Notes: a model not told the origin generated them from the letters alone. Counted from the first letter of the stretch, positions 7,066-14,325 are shown. The stretch: DNA of 15,875 nt from Treponema sp. (GCA_031283905.1 JAITAW010000098.1:1-15875); one strand, 5' to 3'. Program-made: numbers and translations.

Positions 7066-7087
7066 ACCTAAAACCTTTGCGTGAAAA

Positions 7088-8215
7088 TCAGAATGATTGC
7101 TTGATGATGTTTAGAATTTCTTCGGACGTAACTGTCCACGGGGAAAAAGCCACGATGTCAAGGCTACGCACCGATTCGGTTATGGGGATCAGGCGGTCAA
7201 GTTGTAGTCCCGCGTCTTGAAGGCGCGGGGAGATGGCGGTTTTTTCAAGCGATGAGCGAATGGACGCCGCAGGCAAAAGAGCGGCTTCCGCGTCCGATAG
7301 CCCTTCGGTCTTTTCTCCCATAAGGCTCGCTACTTTTGCGATTTTTTCAGCGCGGCAACTTACCAGCTTGTCAAGAATCACGGGAAGCAACGCGGCGGCG
7401 CACAGGGATTTCTCAACGGGGAATCTGTCCGCGATAGCGCGCGCAAGCGTTGAGCCGATGCCCGGCGCGCTTACCGCAGAGCCTATGTTTACCAAGAATC
7501 CCGCTTGAGCGTCCAGCTCTTCCGTATTTACCGCGCCATTGACGCGGGAGGAAATAATCTGCGCGAACAGCATGACGGCTTTTTCCAGCACAGAATCGGA
7601 CAGGATATTCGCTTTTTTAGAACAGTAGGCTTCCACCGCTATGCAAAAGCCGTCAAATGCGGCCGCCGCGCCGGTTTGTCTGGAAAACGCGCCGTCTATG
7701 ACAACCGCTTTACACGATCCTCCCGGCGCATGAATCAGTCTGATTTCCCTGTTGCGGGGATCCACGACGATAAAGCTGCCGGCAGTCAGGAAAGGGTCTT
7801 CTTTTACAGATGGGATCGCAATGTAGGGCAGGGCCGCGGCTGGAATTTTCCCATCTAAAAGTTCAAACACATCGTTCTCATCCGCCGCGATAATTGCCGT
7901 TAAACGGGCTATTGTTTGAACGGACGGACTTCCAAAACCAATGATGCCGGAGCAATGCGCCGCATGGGCAAGATGCGCTATGTTTTCCGCTATATCCGCC
8001 GTTACCGGCGCTTTGATTTCGTCAAAAAGAATCGTTTGGATGCCTGAGTCCTGAAGAATACCTTTGAGCCGTTCTATGCTGTTGTCATCATTGAGGCTTT
8101 TTTCCGAAATTAAAACAAATTGATTACCGTATGTTTTACAAATCGTACCTACGCGATTTATAATATCCATTCCAATGACGATTTCAGGCTCAAGCTTCAA
8201 TACTGTATCGATCAC
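7088..8215 (-). CDS. Iron-alcohol-dehydrogenase-fold protein, metal site lost
   Basis: Protein of 375 residues with the layout of group III (iron) alcohol dehydrogenases: a Rossmann-like N-terminal half with G-F-G-S (93-96, cf. G-G-G-S) and a helical C-terminal half. D188 in A-F-D-G-F-C-I-A-V-E-A-Y aligns with the D of D-A-L-T-H-A-I-E-A-Y, but I192 replaces the metal-binding His. The later H-x-x-x-H and P-H-G ligands correspond to about L257-I261 and E268-S270, with no histidine. The G-T-G-S-E cofactor motif reads K-E-D-P-F (138-142). It therefore probably binds no metal and may not be a dehydrogenase; a structural, regulatory or altered ligand-binding role is possible. It sits 24 bases after flgM and 22 before the methylase gene. 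Fold assignment is moderate; the missing ligands are directly visible. Confidence 0.6.
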   Translation of the reverse strand: MIDTVLKLEPEIVIGMDIINRVGTICKTYGNQFVLISEKSLNDDNSIERLKGILQDSGIQTILFDEIKAPVTADIAENIAHLAHAAHCSGIIGFGSPSVQTIARLTAIIAADENDVFELLDGKIPAAALPYIAIPSVKEDPFLTAGSFIVVDPRNREIRLIHAPGGSCKAVVIDGAFSRQTGAAAAFDGFCIAVEAYCSKKANILSDSVLEKAVMLFAQIISSRVNGAVNTEELDAQAGFLVNIGSAVSAPGIGSTLARAIADRFPVEKSLCAAALLPVILDKLVSCRAEKIAKVASLMGEKTEGLSDAEAALLPAASIRSSLEKTAISPRLQDAGLQLDRLIPITESVRSLDIVAFSPWTVTSEEILNIIKQSF

Positions 8216-8239
8216 AGACGCCTCTTTGAAAAAGTCGCG

Positions 8240-8518
8240 TTACATCAAGACGGCAAGCATTTTTTCTATGGTTGCGTCTAACACCGCATCGCTCAGAAAG
8301 GAAGGGTCATCTATCCGCGCCTTGATTTCCGCGACAAGATCAACACGGGAGTCCGGCGCTGAATGTACAATCTCGGTCGCTTGGTACAACTCGCTTTGCT
8401 CAAGCGCCTCCTGGGACAGCCTAATGGAATCCGCATCCCGCCCTTTGCTGGTCTGACTGTTGCGATTCGCGCCTTCAAGAAAAACGGGGTTCACATAACC
8501 AATTTTATCGATCATCAT
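8240..8518 (-). CDS. flgM: FlgM, anti-sigma-28 factor
   Basis: Small protein of 92 residues matching FlgM length. The N-terminal part is polar and presumably unfolded. The C-terminal half has the sigma-28-binding pattern: I-R-L-S-Q-E-A-L, then I-V-H-S-A-P-D-S-R-V-D-L-V-A-E-I-K and a final helix D-A-V-L-D-A-T-I-E-K-M-L. FlgM holds FliA (sigma-28) inactive until the hook-basal body is complete. A ribosome site (aaagagg) precedes two adjacent ATG codons (8518 and 8515); either could be used. It lies between rsmI (51-base gap) and the dehydrogenase-fold gene (24-base gap), away from other flagellar genes in this window. Confidence 0.8.
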   Translation of the reverse strand: MMIDKIGYVNPVFLEGANRNSQTSKGRDADSIRLSQEALEQSELYQATEIVHSAPDSRVDLVAEIKARIDDPSFLSDAVLDATIEKMLAVLM

Positions 8519-8569
8519 ACAATAACCTCTTTAACTCTATTATCGGCATAAGCAAGATAAGTATTACAC

Positions 8570-9259
8570 TCAGTTTGCGCTATTCACCGTATGCCCTGAC
8601 ACAAAAATTGAAAATTCACCGCGTATATCTGTTCTTTCCCCCAAAACCGCTGAGATTTCCGACGAGGGACCGCGGAGGTACTCTTCATGAACCTTGGTCA
8701 TTTCCCGTCCGACGCACACGTACCTCTCATGGGCAAGCTCGACAATGTCCGCAAGAAGCTTGTGTATCCTAAAAGGAGATTCGTATAGAACAAAAGCCGC
8801 GCCGGTTTCAAGCAACTCTTTAAGCCGCGATTTTCTGCGTCCGTCCTTTGGTGAAAGGAAGCCTTCAAAGACAATGCTTTTATCCGCGCTTCCGGCAATG
8901 CTGACAAGGGAGGTAAACGCCGAAGCGCCCGGCAAAGGAACAACCGTATGCCCGGCTGCCGCCGCGTTTCTTACAAGAACCGCGCCCGGATCGCTTATTG
9001 CCGGCGTACCGGCGTCGCTACAATACGCAACGGTTTTGCGCTCATCAAGCGCCGCTATCACCTTGCGGGACGCGCTCGCCTCATTTCCGGCCCGGCACGA
9101 CAACAAACGCGCCCGTATCTCAAAATGGGTAAGGAGTTTTAGAGTCTGCCTCGTATCTTCGCACGCAACAAGATCAACGGTTTTAAGCGTCTCCACGGCG
9201 CGGAATGTCATGTCTCCAAGGTTGCCGATGGGCGTTGCAATGATGTAGAGCGTTGCCAC
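8570..9259 (-). CDS. rsmI: RsmI, 16S rRNA C1402 2'-O-ribose methyltransferase
   Basis: Tetrapyrrole-methylase-fold enzyme of 229 residues that methylates the ribose of C1402 in 16S rRNA using S-adenosylmethionine. Diagnostic motifs: T-P-I-G-N-L-G-D (9-16), C-E-D-T-R (33-37), S-D-A-G-T-P-A-I-S-D-P-G (81-92), and L-P-G-A-S-A (109-114). It is shorter than E. coli RsmI (about 286), mainly because the C-terminal extension is missing. The start is GTG at 9257-9259, directly at the domain's first strand (A-T-L-Y-I-I-A-T-P), only 3 bases after the upstream gene's stop. There is no strong ribosome site, so translation is probably coupled to the upstream gene. Confidence 0.93.
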   Translation of the reverse strand: MATLYIIATPIGNLGDMTFRAVETLKTVDLVACEDTRQTLKLLTHFEIRARLLSCRAGNEASASRKVIAALDERKTVAYCSDAGTPAISDPGAVLVRNAAAAGHTVVPLPGASAFTSLVSIAGSADKSIVFEGFLSPKDGRRKSRLKELLETGAAFVLYESPFRIHKLLADIVELAHERYVCVGREMTKVHEEYLRGPSSEISAVLGERTDIRGEFSIFVSGHTVNSAN

Positions 9260-9262
9260 CGG

Positions 9263-10258
9263 TTATTCTGTACCCATATTTTGCACCGTGTAGTTTACCA
9301 CCACCCACACATCTTCTTTCCGCTGAATGGTGTAGACGTATTGTTTCTTTTCAATGTAGTTCCCTATCTGGAACCACTCCATCACCGTAACGGCGCCCTC
9401 ATCTTTGCCGTAATTGGTGCGGACAATCTCAAAACGCATGGGAATCATCACGATGTCGTTGTCAACGACATTGTTTTGAAGCTCTTCCCGGTACCGTGCG
9501 GTCAATCTTTGCCGTCCCTCTTCAGATTCCGCGAGCCACTGCCGCTTGCGGGTTTCATCACGCTTCACCATCGCCTCAACATCCATATACAAAAAGAACT
9601 TTTCCCACTGGCTTTTCTGCCGCGCCGTGAGCATGTAGGCGATCATGTTGTCCGGCGCAAGGTCCTCGCGCGCGAGGATCGCGTTGGTCTCCACGTCCAT
9701 GGCAACGGGCAGTCCATCGGAGCCGATAATCGACGGCGGACGGATGTTCAGGGGCAGACGGTTTGAGGCGAGCGGACTCAGATGCGCTGCGGACGCCTGC
9801 TGAACCGTAGAAGCAAACTGCGGTTTATATAAATCAGGGTAGAGTTTCGCCTGTACAATGAATGTCCCCGCCTCGGAAAGCGCCGCATAATCGCGGACAT
9901 CTTCCACAAAAGAAAAAGCCTCCCCGGGTTCAATGGAAACATAACGGAAGAAAACCTGTTGGACGGTAGTACGCTTTCGTATGAGATAATCGGTCTGCGG
10001 AAGCGGGCGGTTCGTAGCGGTTCTCACATCAAAATCAATGGAAAACGCGCGGTCGTCAGCGAGTTTGAAATAAAACGGCGCCGGACTCTTGTTGGCGATG
10101 GTTATCTGTACATACACGGGATCGCTGCTCGCGCCCTGTACATAATAAATTTTTTTATCATAAAAACGTATATTAACATCAATCTGAGGATTCGTCTGTG
10201 CAAACGCCATTGTCGCCAACGCAAGAAGAAACGTTGCCAGCGCGTGTTTCTTTGTCAT
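9263..10258 (-). CDS. Secreted conserved hypothetical protein
   Basis: Protein of 331 residues with a clear Sec signal peptide: K-K, a hydrophobic core about 6-18, and likely cleavage after A-F-A (residue 20); no lipobox cysteine. Residues about 25-130 look like an immunoglobulin-like beta domain (V-Y-V-Q-I-T-I-A-N-K-S-P-A-P-F-Y-F) similar in style to BsuPI-type domains. The C-terminal third (about 245-331) is a separate alpha/beta part ending W-V-V-V-N-Y-T-V-Q-N-M. It is probably periplasmic. ATG with aagga upstream. First gene of the operon leading into rsmI and flgM, suggesting housekeeping co-expression, but I cannot name a function. Confidence 0.8.
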   Translation of the reverse strand: MTKKHALATFLLALATMAFAQTNPQIDVNIRFYDKKIYYVQGASSDPVYVQITIANKSPAPFYFKLADDRAFSIDFDVRTATNRPLPQTDYLIRKRTTVQQVFFRYVSIEPGEAFSFVEDVRDYAALSEAGTFIVQAKLYPDLYKPQFASTVQQASAAHLSPLASNRLPLNIRPPSIIGSDGLPVAMDVETNAILAREDLAPDNMIAYMLTARQKSQWEKFFLYMDVEAMVKRDETRKRQWLAESEEGRQRLTARYREELQNNVVDNDIVMIPMRFEIVRTNYGKDEGAVTVMEWFQIGNYIEKKQYVYTIQRKEDVWVVVNYTVQNMGTE

Positions 10259-10271
10259 ACTCTATCCTTAA

Positions 10272-10294
10272 ACATTTATATAGCTACAAGCTAT
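10272..10294 (-). promoter_or_regulatory. Promoter-region palindrome before the secreted-protein operon
   Basis: The dyad atagct-aca-agctat (10280-10294) is perfect with 6-bp arms. On the minus strand it runs into TATATAAA (a likely -10, about 10273-10282), about 20 bases before the start codon at 10258. A TTGGAG about 19 bases upstream of TATATA could be the -35. A repressor site overlapping the operon promoter would fit. Inference only. Confidence 0.4.
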
Positions 10295-10394
10295 GGGCTT
10301 GCTCCAAAAGCTGACGTCCTAGGGCGCGTTTTGGATCCACTTCACATTATAGTTTCGGCAGGTTTGTATGTCTACATTAATGAAGCTTTTTTTC

Positions 10395-10412
10395 AAAATC
10401 CGCCGTAGGCGG
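10395..10412 (-). terminator. Hairpin with T-rich tail downstream of cls
   Basis: On the minus strand ccgcctacggcgg (10412-10400) is a 5-bp GC stem with a 3-base loop followed by attttg. This is a plausible intrinsic terminator for the yciO-like/cls transcript, placed just before the next operon's promoter. The stem is short and the T tract imperfect. It is the exact reverse complement of the element at 6198-6210. Confidence 0.45.
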
Positions 10413-10673
10413 TGTTCTTGCATCATGCGGCGCGAGTCAATGCCGTGTCCCGCCTGTTCCTAATCGCGCCTATTCCGATGGTAACGCATTACCACCGGCG
10501 TGGAGAACGCGGAGGACCTACCGGCTTCACGTGGCTGATAGAAAACGTTGAAATCACCGGCCCAACCGGGGCAGCCTTCCTTGATACCGTGGGTCTAGTT
10601 TAGCGCTCTACCCCAGGGATTTTTCACTGAACCTCTCGCCGCAGAGCGGCGTGGACTTGTCCGCATTGCAAAT

Positions 10674-10699
10674 TTCATGAGCTTCGTTCATGAGCTTCG
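10674..10699 (+). repeat. Perfect 13-bp tandem duplication
   Basis: ttcatgagcttcg is repeated head to tail without a spacer (10674-10686, 10687-10699) in non-coding DNA about 80 bases downstream of cls. It is probably a simple slippage duplication; no further copies follow. Confidence 0.85.
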
Positions 10700-10777
10700 G
10701 CAAAGATTCGGGTCGAGTGTAAGAAAATGTCTTGTCAATTTTATGTATACCGCCTGATGCCCGCCGCCTCAGGGCAA

Positions 10778-12364
10778 TCACATTAACGGCGCAAAGAGGC
10801 GGAGCACATCCTGTACTACCCGCTGAAAAGCGTTGCGGGCGCAGTCTTTTAAGGTGATGAGATGGGAAATCCGCTGAGTCTCCAGAAAATCTTTTTTTAT
10901 CGCCGCAATGCCGCTGTTTTGATAAATACAGACCCCGCACTCAAAATGCAGATAAAGGCTGCGAAAATCAAGGTTTGTGGTGCCGATGGTCGCTATCTTG
11001 TCATCGGAAACGAATGTCTTTGAGTGATTAAATCCGCTTGTGTATTCATACACCTTGACCCCGGCCTGAATGAGCTGCCGGTAATACGACCGCGAAGCAA
11101 TCGCCACGATTTTCTTGTCCCACCGGTACGGGGTGATGATGCGGACGTCAATACCGCTTTTCGCGGCCAAACGCAGCGCGGAAAGCAGGTTGTCGTCAAC
11201 CACAAGGTATGGGGTGTTGATATACACATACTCTTTTGCGTTGTTGATGATCTGGATGTATACATGCTCCCCCACGTTTTCATCGTCAATGGGGCTGTCC
11301 GCGTAGGGTTGGACGTATCCGTCGGATTCAACGGCGCACGGCGTGTCTTTCCAGGGATAGAACGCGGTGTAATTGTCTTTCGGAAGGAGGGGGTTTATCC
11401 GCATCAATTCAAAGTTCCACATTTCAAGGAAAATCATCGTAAGCGACCACGCCGCTTTGCCGTGAAGCATGATTCCTGAATCTTTCCAGTGTCCGAACCG
11501 CTCAAATTCGTTGATATACTCGTCGGCGAGGTTGATGCCGCCGGTAAACGCGGTCCGCCCGTCAATTACGATAATTTTCCGGTGGTCGCGGTTGTTCTGA
11601 TGCGATGACAGAATAGGCGTAAACGGGTTGAAGACGACGCATTTAATGCCTTTTTTTTCTAAATGCTGCTTGTAATTCGGCGGCAGCGATAAGAAACAGC
11701 CTAAATCGTCATACATAATTCGTACGTCAAGTCCGGCTTTGGCTTTCTTCTCCAACGAATCAATGATCGGATCCAGCATGGCTCCCTGCCGCATTATAAA
11801 AAATTCCAGAAAAATATACCGCTCCGCGGACTCAAGCTCTTTCAGTACGCGCGCAAAGTAACTTTCCCCCGAGTCGAAATATATCGTTTGCGTGCGGTCG
11901 TATATGGGAAAGCCCGCGTAATGCTGTAAATACCTGATTTGGGAGAGGCAGTCGCAACCGGCTTCGGCCAGCTCGGAGAACGTATCGCCGCACAAACGGT
12001 GAAACGGTTTGCTTTCTTCCCTGTTTTGTATGATGAGTTTTGTCATTCTCTTTGAATTAAACTGGGTGTGAAAAATAATGTATAAAATCCCGCCGAAAAT
12101 GGGAAACGCCAGGATCAGAAAAACCCATGTTACCTTATACGCCGGTTTTTCCCTTTTATTAACAATGTAGAGGCAGACGGAGAGGCTCAAAAGATGGAGC
12201 GTTACGCCCAAATAACGGGAAATCAGATCCGATCCCAGAGTGATGAAAATAATAAACAGAAGCTGAACGAGCAGGAGAAAGATAACAAACACTCTCCTCC
12301 TGAAGACTACGCGAACCCATTGTTTCTTTTTTTTATAGGGTTTTTCTCTCTGTCTATTCATCAT
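10778..12364 (-). CDS. cls: Cardiolipin synthase (phospholipase D family)
   Basis: Membrane enzyme of 528 residues that joins two phosphatidylglycerol molecules into cardiolipin and glycerol. The N-terminal basic segment precedes two membrane helices (about 27-50 and 53-80 in the PLDc_N region). Two HKD catalytic motifs follow: H261-R-K…D in D-H-R-K-I-I-V-I-D-G, and H447-S-K…D in N-H-S-K-T-F-V-S-D, each followed by the usual G-G-I-N or G-T-T-N. Length fits bacterial cls (480-530). The start lies 7 bases after the stop of the yciO-like gene, with ggtgat as a weak ribosome site, so the pair is probably one transcript. Two ATG codons in tandem (12364, 12361) are possible starts. Confidence 0.92.
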   Translation of the reverse strand: MMNRQREKPYKKKKQWVRVVFRRRVFVIFLLLVQLLFIIFITLGSDLISRYLGVTLHLLSLSVCLYIVNKREKPAYKVTWVFLILAFPIFGGILYIIFHTQFNSKRMTKLIIQNREESKPFHRLCGDTFSELAEAGCDCLSQIRYLQHYAGFPIYDRTQTIYFDSGESYFARVLKELESAERYIFLEFFIMRQGAMLDPIIDSLEKKAKAGLDVRIMYDDLGCFLSLPPNYKQHLEKKGIKCVVFNPFTPILSSHQNNRDHRKIIVIDGRTAFTGGINLADEYINEFERFGHWKDSGIMLHGKAAWSLTMIFLEMWNFELMRINPLLPKDNYTAFYPWKDTPCAVESDGYVQPYADSPIDDENVGEHVYIQIINNAKEYVYINTPYLVVDDNLLSALRLAAKSGIDVRIITPYRWDKKIVAIASRSYYRQLIQAGVKVYEYTSGFNHSKTFVSDDKIATIGTTNLDFRSLYLHFECGVCIYQNSGIAAIKKDFLETQRISHLITLKDCARNAFQRVVQDVLRLFAPLM

Positions 12365-12371
12365 AGGGCGA

Positions 12372-13010
12372 TCACCGGGGCCACGCTCCCGCGCCTGTCC
12401 TTATCACGGCGACTTCATCGCCGCTCACGTCCAGCACCGTTGAGAAAAGACGCGCATGTTCTTCTCCGCTGTCAAAAATGAGATCGAGCCCCGCAATATC
12501 TTCCAGTTCCCGCCCGCTGTCAAAAAGCATGGCTTCCGGTTCATCATCTTCTTCCTCCATGGGCGGCGAAAGCATAGTACGCTTTGCGGTTATAGAATAC
12601 AGCGGCGCTCCAAGCGCCTTGATAAGGGCGATAGGGACGGGGTTGTCCGGGATGCGGATGCCAATCTCCCGCCGGGGAAGATTCAACGCCTTTTCCGTCA
12701 TAGGCAGCGTTTTCAAGATAAACACGTACGGGCCCGGCGTGAGCCTGTTGATGAGTCTGAACCTGCTGTTGTCAAAGTTGCACAGATCGCTTATCTGGGA
12801 CAGTTCCGAACAGAGCAGGGTGAACCGCTGTTCGTCCCGTTCCCGTGAAATCGCCCTGAGCTTTTTGATGCCGTCCTTTGATTTATATGAGCAGACTATG
12901 CTCCAACTCGTATCGGTCGGCAACGCGACAAGTCCGCCTGAGGAAAGCGCGCCGGCTCCTTTCGATAAGAGACGGTCGTCAATGTTGGTCGGAATAATGT
13001 GCGCTATCAT
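12372..13010 (-). CDS. YrdC/YciO/Sua5-family protein
   Basis: Protein of 212 residues with the YrdC fold that binds ATP and threonine/bicarbonate to make threonylcarbamoyl-AMP, the first step of the t6A tRNA modification. Visible parts: A-L-P-T-D-T-S (29-35), Q-R-F-T-L-L-C (61-67), R-L-T-P-G-P-Y-V-F-I-L (89-99) and I-G-I-R-I-P-D-N-P (116-124). The T-P-G-P-Y motif and lack of a Sua5 C-terminal domain resemble E. coli YciO, whose activity is weaker than TsaC. S-I-T-A-K (139-143) stands where TsaC has S-T-S-A-N, so activity should not be assumed. The acidic insert E-E-E-D-D-E-P-E (about 152-159) is unusual. ATG at 13010 has only a poor ribosome site. Confidence 0.8.
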   Translation of the reverse strand: MIAHIIPTNIDDRLLSKGAGALSSGGLVALPTDTSWSIVCSYKSKDGIKKLRAISRERDEQRFTLLCSELSQISDLCNFDNSRFRLINRLTPGPYVFILKTLPMTEKALNLPRREIGIRIPDNPVPIALIKALGAPLYSITAKRTMLSPPMEEEDDEPEAMLFDSGRELEDIAGLDLIFDSGEEHARLFSTVLDVSGDEVAVIRTGAGAWPR

Positions 13011-13089
13011 ACCGTCGCGGCTCTATTGATTGCAGTATGTTAATGGTTCCCATATCAAAATCGTCCTGTTGTTTTCGCATATGAAAGGT

Positions 13090-13118
13090 AGTATACATTT
13101 CTTTTTTCGAATAGACAA
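13090..13118 (-). promoter_or_regulatory. Sigma-70-like promoter of the yciO-like/cls unit
   Basis: On the minus strand TTGTCT (13118-13113), a 17-base spacer and TATACT (13095-13090) form a near-consensus promoter. Transcription would start at about 13083, leaving a leader of about 70 bases before ATG at 13010. Within that leader an ATG at 13080 opens a 33-codon frame that overlaps the gene start. Confidence 0.6.
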
Positions 13119-13177
13119 TAGCGCCGGAGTAAAGGATATACCCCAACAATAGCGGCATACGTTTTTATGCCATGGTA

Positions 13178-13186
13178 TGCTATAAT
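13178..13186 (+). promoter_or_regulatory. Extended -10 promoter of the deaminase gene
   Basis: TGcTATAAT is a perfect extended -10 element. No good -35 is seen at 17 bases (TACGTT). Transcription would begin near 13193, which places the real start codon downstream and excludes any start near 13172. Confidence 0.6.
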
Positions 13187-13194
13187 GAACCTCC

Positions 13195-13218
13195 CCCCGC
13201 ACTCCGGAAGGAGCGGGG
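13195..13218 (+). promoter_or_regulatory. GNRA-capped hairpin at the deaminase mRNA 5' end
   Basis: ccccg + ctcc pairs with ggag + cgggg, with a 2-base bulge (ca) and a ggaa loop, which fits the GNRA tetraloop class. It lies only a few bases after the predicted transcription start and about 30 bases before the ribosome site. A 5' stabilising stem is the simplest reading. Confidence 0.5.
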
Positions 13219-13255
13219 TAAAAAGAGTTTCAGATGCGCAAAAAAGGAGGCTTAT

Positions 13256-13744
13256 GTGCCGGACATCTATAAAAGACCAAGCTGGGACGAGTATTTTATG
13301 GAAGTATGCAATGCTATTTCCAAGCGCGCAACCTGCGACCGCGGCAGATCCGGGTGCGTTATCGCAAAAGACCACCAGATTCTGGTAACGGGCTATGTGG
13401 GAGCGCCTGCGGGCCTGCCTCACTGCGATGAGGTTGGACACCAGCTTAAACGGATGATACATGAAAACGGCAGCGTTACCACCCACTGCGTACGAACCGT
13501 ACACGCGGAACAGAACGCCGTCTGCCAAGCTGCCAAGCGGGGCATCGGCATAGAAGGCGCAACGCTGTACTGCCGTATGACGCCGTGCCGTACCTGCGCC
13601 ATGCTGATCATCAACTGCGGCATCGTACGGGTGGTTTGCCAGCGGCGGTACCACGACGCGGAAGATTCAGAAGCAATGTTTGAAAAAGCAGGCGTCTCGC
13701 TTGAATACGTGTTTAATGAGACGCAAGCCTATGACGGGCAATAG
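13256..13744 (+). CDS. dCMP/cytidine deaminase family protein (ComEB-like)
   Basis: Zinc deaminase of 162 residues. The dCMP deaminase family converts dCMP to dUMP, feeding thymidylate synthesis. Zinc and catalytic residues are visible: H83-A-E85-Q-N-A, P-C111-x-x-C114, and the family signature G-Y-V-G-A-P-A-G-L-P-H-C with T-T-H-C-V-R-T-V before H-A-E. I choose GTG at 13256 because ggagg sits 5 bases before it, it begins M-P-D-I-Y-K-R-P-S-W-D like family members, and the promoter -10 at 13181 rules out the longer frame from 13172. The gene is divergent from the yciO-like gene. dCMP rather than another nucleotide is inferred from the motif set. Confidence 0.87.
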   Translation: MPDIYKRPSWDEYFMEVCNAISKRATCDRGRSGCVIAKDHQILVTGYVGAPAGLPHCDEVGHQLKRMIHENGSVTTHCVRTVHAEQNAVCQAAKRGIGIEGATLYCRMTPCRTCAMLIINCGIVRVVCQRRYHDAEDSEAMFEKAGVSLEYVFNETQAYDGQ

Positions 13745-13861
13745 GGCGCGGGCATCCAGGGCGTCCCCCGGGCAAAAGCTAAAAACCTCCCAAGAAGGGG
13801 AAAATGGACGCGGCTACAGGTAACATCCGTGTACATAAGAGCTTGCATAAATTATTCGTAT

Positions 13862-13889
13862 TTGACTATACTATTTTCATGTTCATAAT
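13862..13889 (+). promoter_or_regulatory. Sigma-70-like promoter upstream of the minisatellite
   Basis: TTGACT (13862-13867), 16 bases, CATAAT (13884-13889); each hexamer is one base off consensus. It would start a transcript near 13896 that runs through the repeat array into the lipoprotein gene at 14479, giving a leader of about 580 bases. Confidence 0.5.
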
Positions 13890-14115
13890 AAAGAGAGCCG
13901 TTGCGGACGGCATATTCGGGACAGAATACGCGCCGTTGATCACCGATCATACTTTAACTGAAAAAAAGAATAGCAACACCCGAATTCCCGCTTTTTTACG
14001 CATCTTTTTATTTTTTTATGCAGACAAACCGAAGGCTGCCGTCTGTCCTGCCGCCTCAAAGAAAAGCCCCGGCGCGGAGGGCGCCGCCCCGCCGCCGCAT
14101 AGGGCCGCTATCGTC

Positions 14116-14325
14116 AGCGCCAGGCACACCGGCGAGGCCGCTAGTCCCATCGATGAGTTCGCCAGTCCCATTAGCGAGTTCGCCGGACCCGTTGGCGAGT
14201 GCGCCAGGCACACCGGCGAGTTCGCCAGTCTCACCAACGAGTGCGCCGGACCCGTCGGCGAGTGCGCCAGGCGCACCGGCGAGGCCGACAGTCTCACCAA
14301 CGAGTTCGCCGGACCCGTCGGAAGG
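14116..14325 (+). repeat. 21-bp minisatellite, ten copies with 63-bp superperiod
   Basis: Ten consecutive 21-base units (14116-14136, then every 21 bases to 14325), most ending gag and most starting ttcgcc or tgcgcc. Three unit types alternate: A (core ggacccgt), B (core aggc-caccgg) and C (core agtctcacc or agtcccat). The order is B C C A B C A B C A, so the later part repeats every 63 bases. In the frame of the 13804-14472 ORF it reads like E-F-A-S-L-T-N, E-C-A-G-P-V-G and E-C-A-R-H-T-G. Other frames are open too, giving P-S/A-rich or R-H-Q-rich peptides. Confidence 0.9.

Larger units (their letters stand above)
10259..10777. other. 519-base gap with coding-like fragments
   Basis: Between the secreted-protein gene and the end of cls there is no gene I can defend. 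Two plus-strand stretches look protein-like. At 10296-10408 one frame reads A-D-V-L-G-R-V-L-D-P-L-H-I-I-V, ending F-F-Q-N-P-P-stop. At 10412-10603 a 63-residue frame ends W-L-I-E-N-V-E-I-T-G-P-T-G-A-A-F, then L-D-T-V-G-L-V-stop. Neither has a convincing start or ribosome site, and I recognise neither. They may be gene relics. A hairpin cgccg/cggcg lies at 10637-10651. Confidence 0.4.

Noticed and set aside
10608..10940. 110-codon minus-strand frame at the end of cls
   Set aside because: It overlaps the cls C-terminus in another frame and has no start signal; it is partly built from the 13-bp tandem duplication.
13172..13255. N-terminal extension of the deaminase
   Set aside because: It contains the promoter -10 element and a hairpin; the ribosome site points to GTG at 13256.
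14116..14325. CRISPR array
   Set aside because: The units are contiguous 21-mers with gradual divergence and no unique spacers; no cas gene is present.
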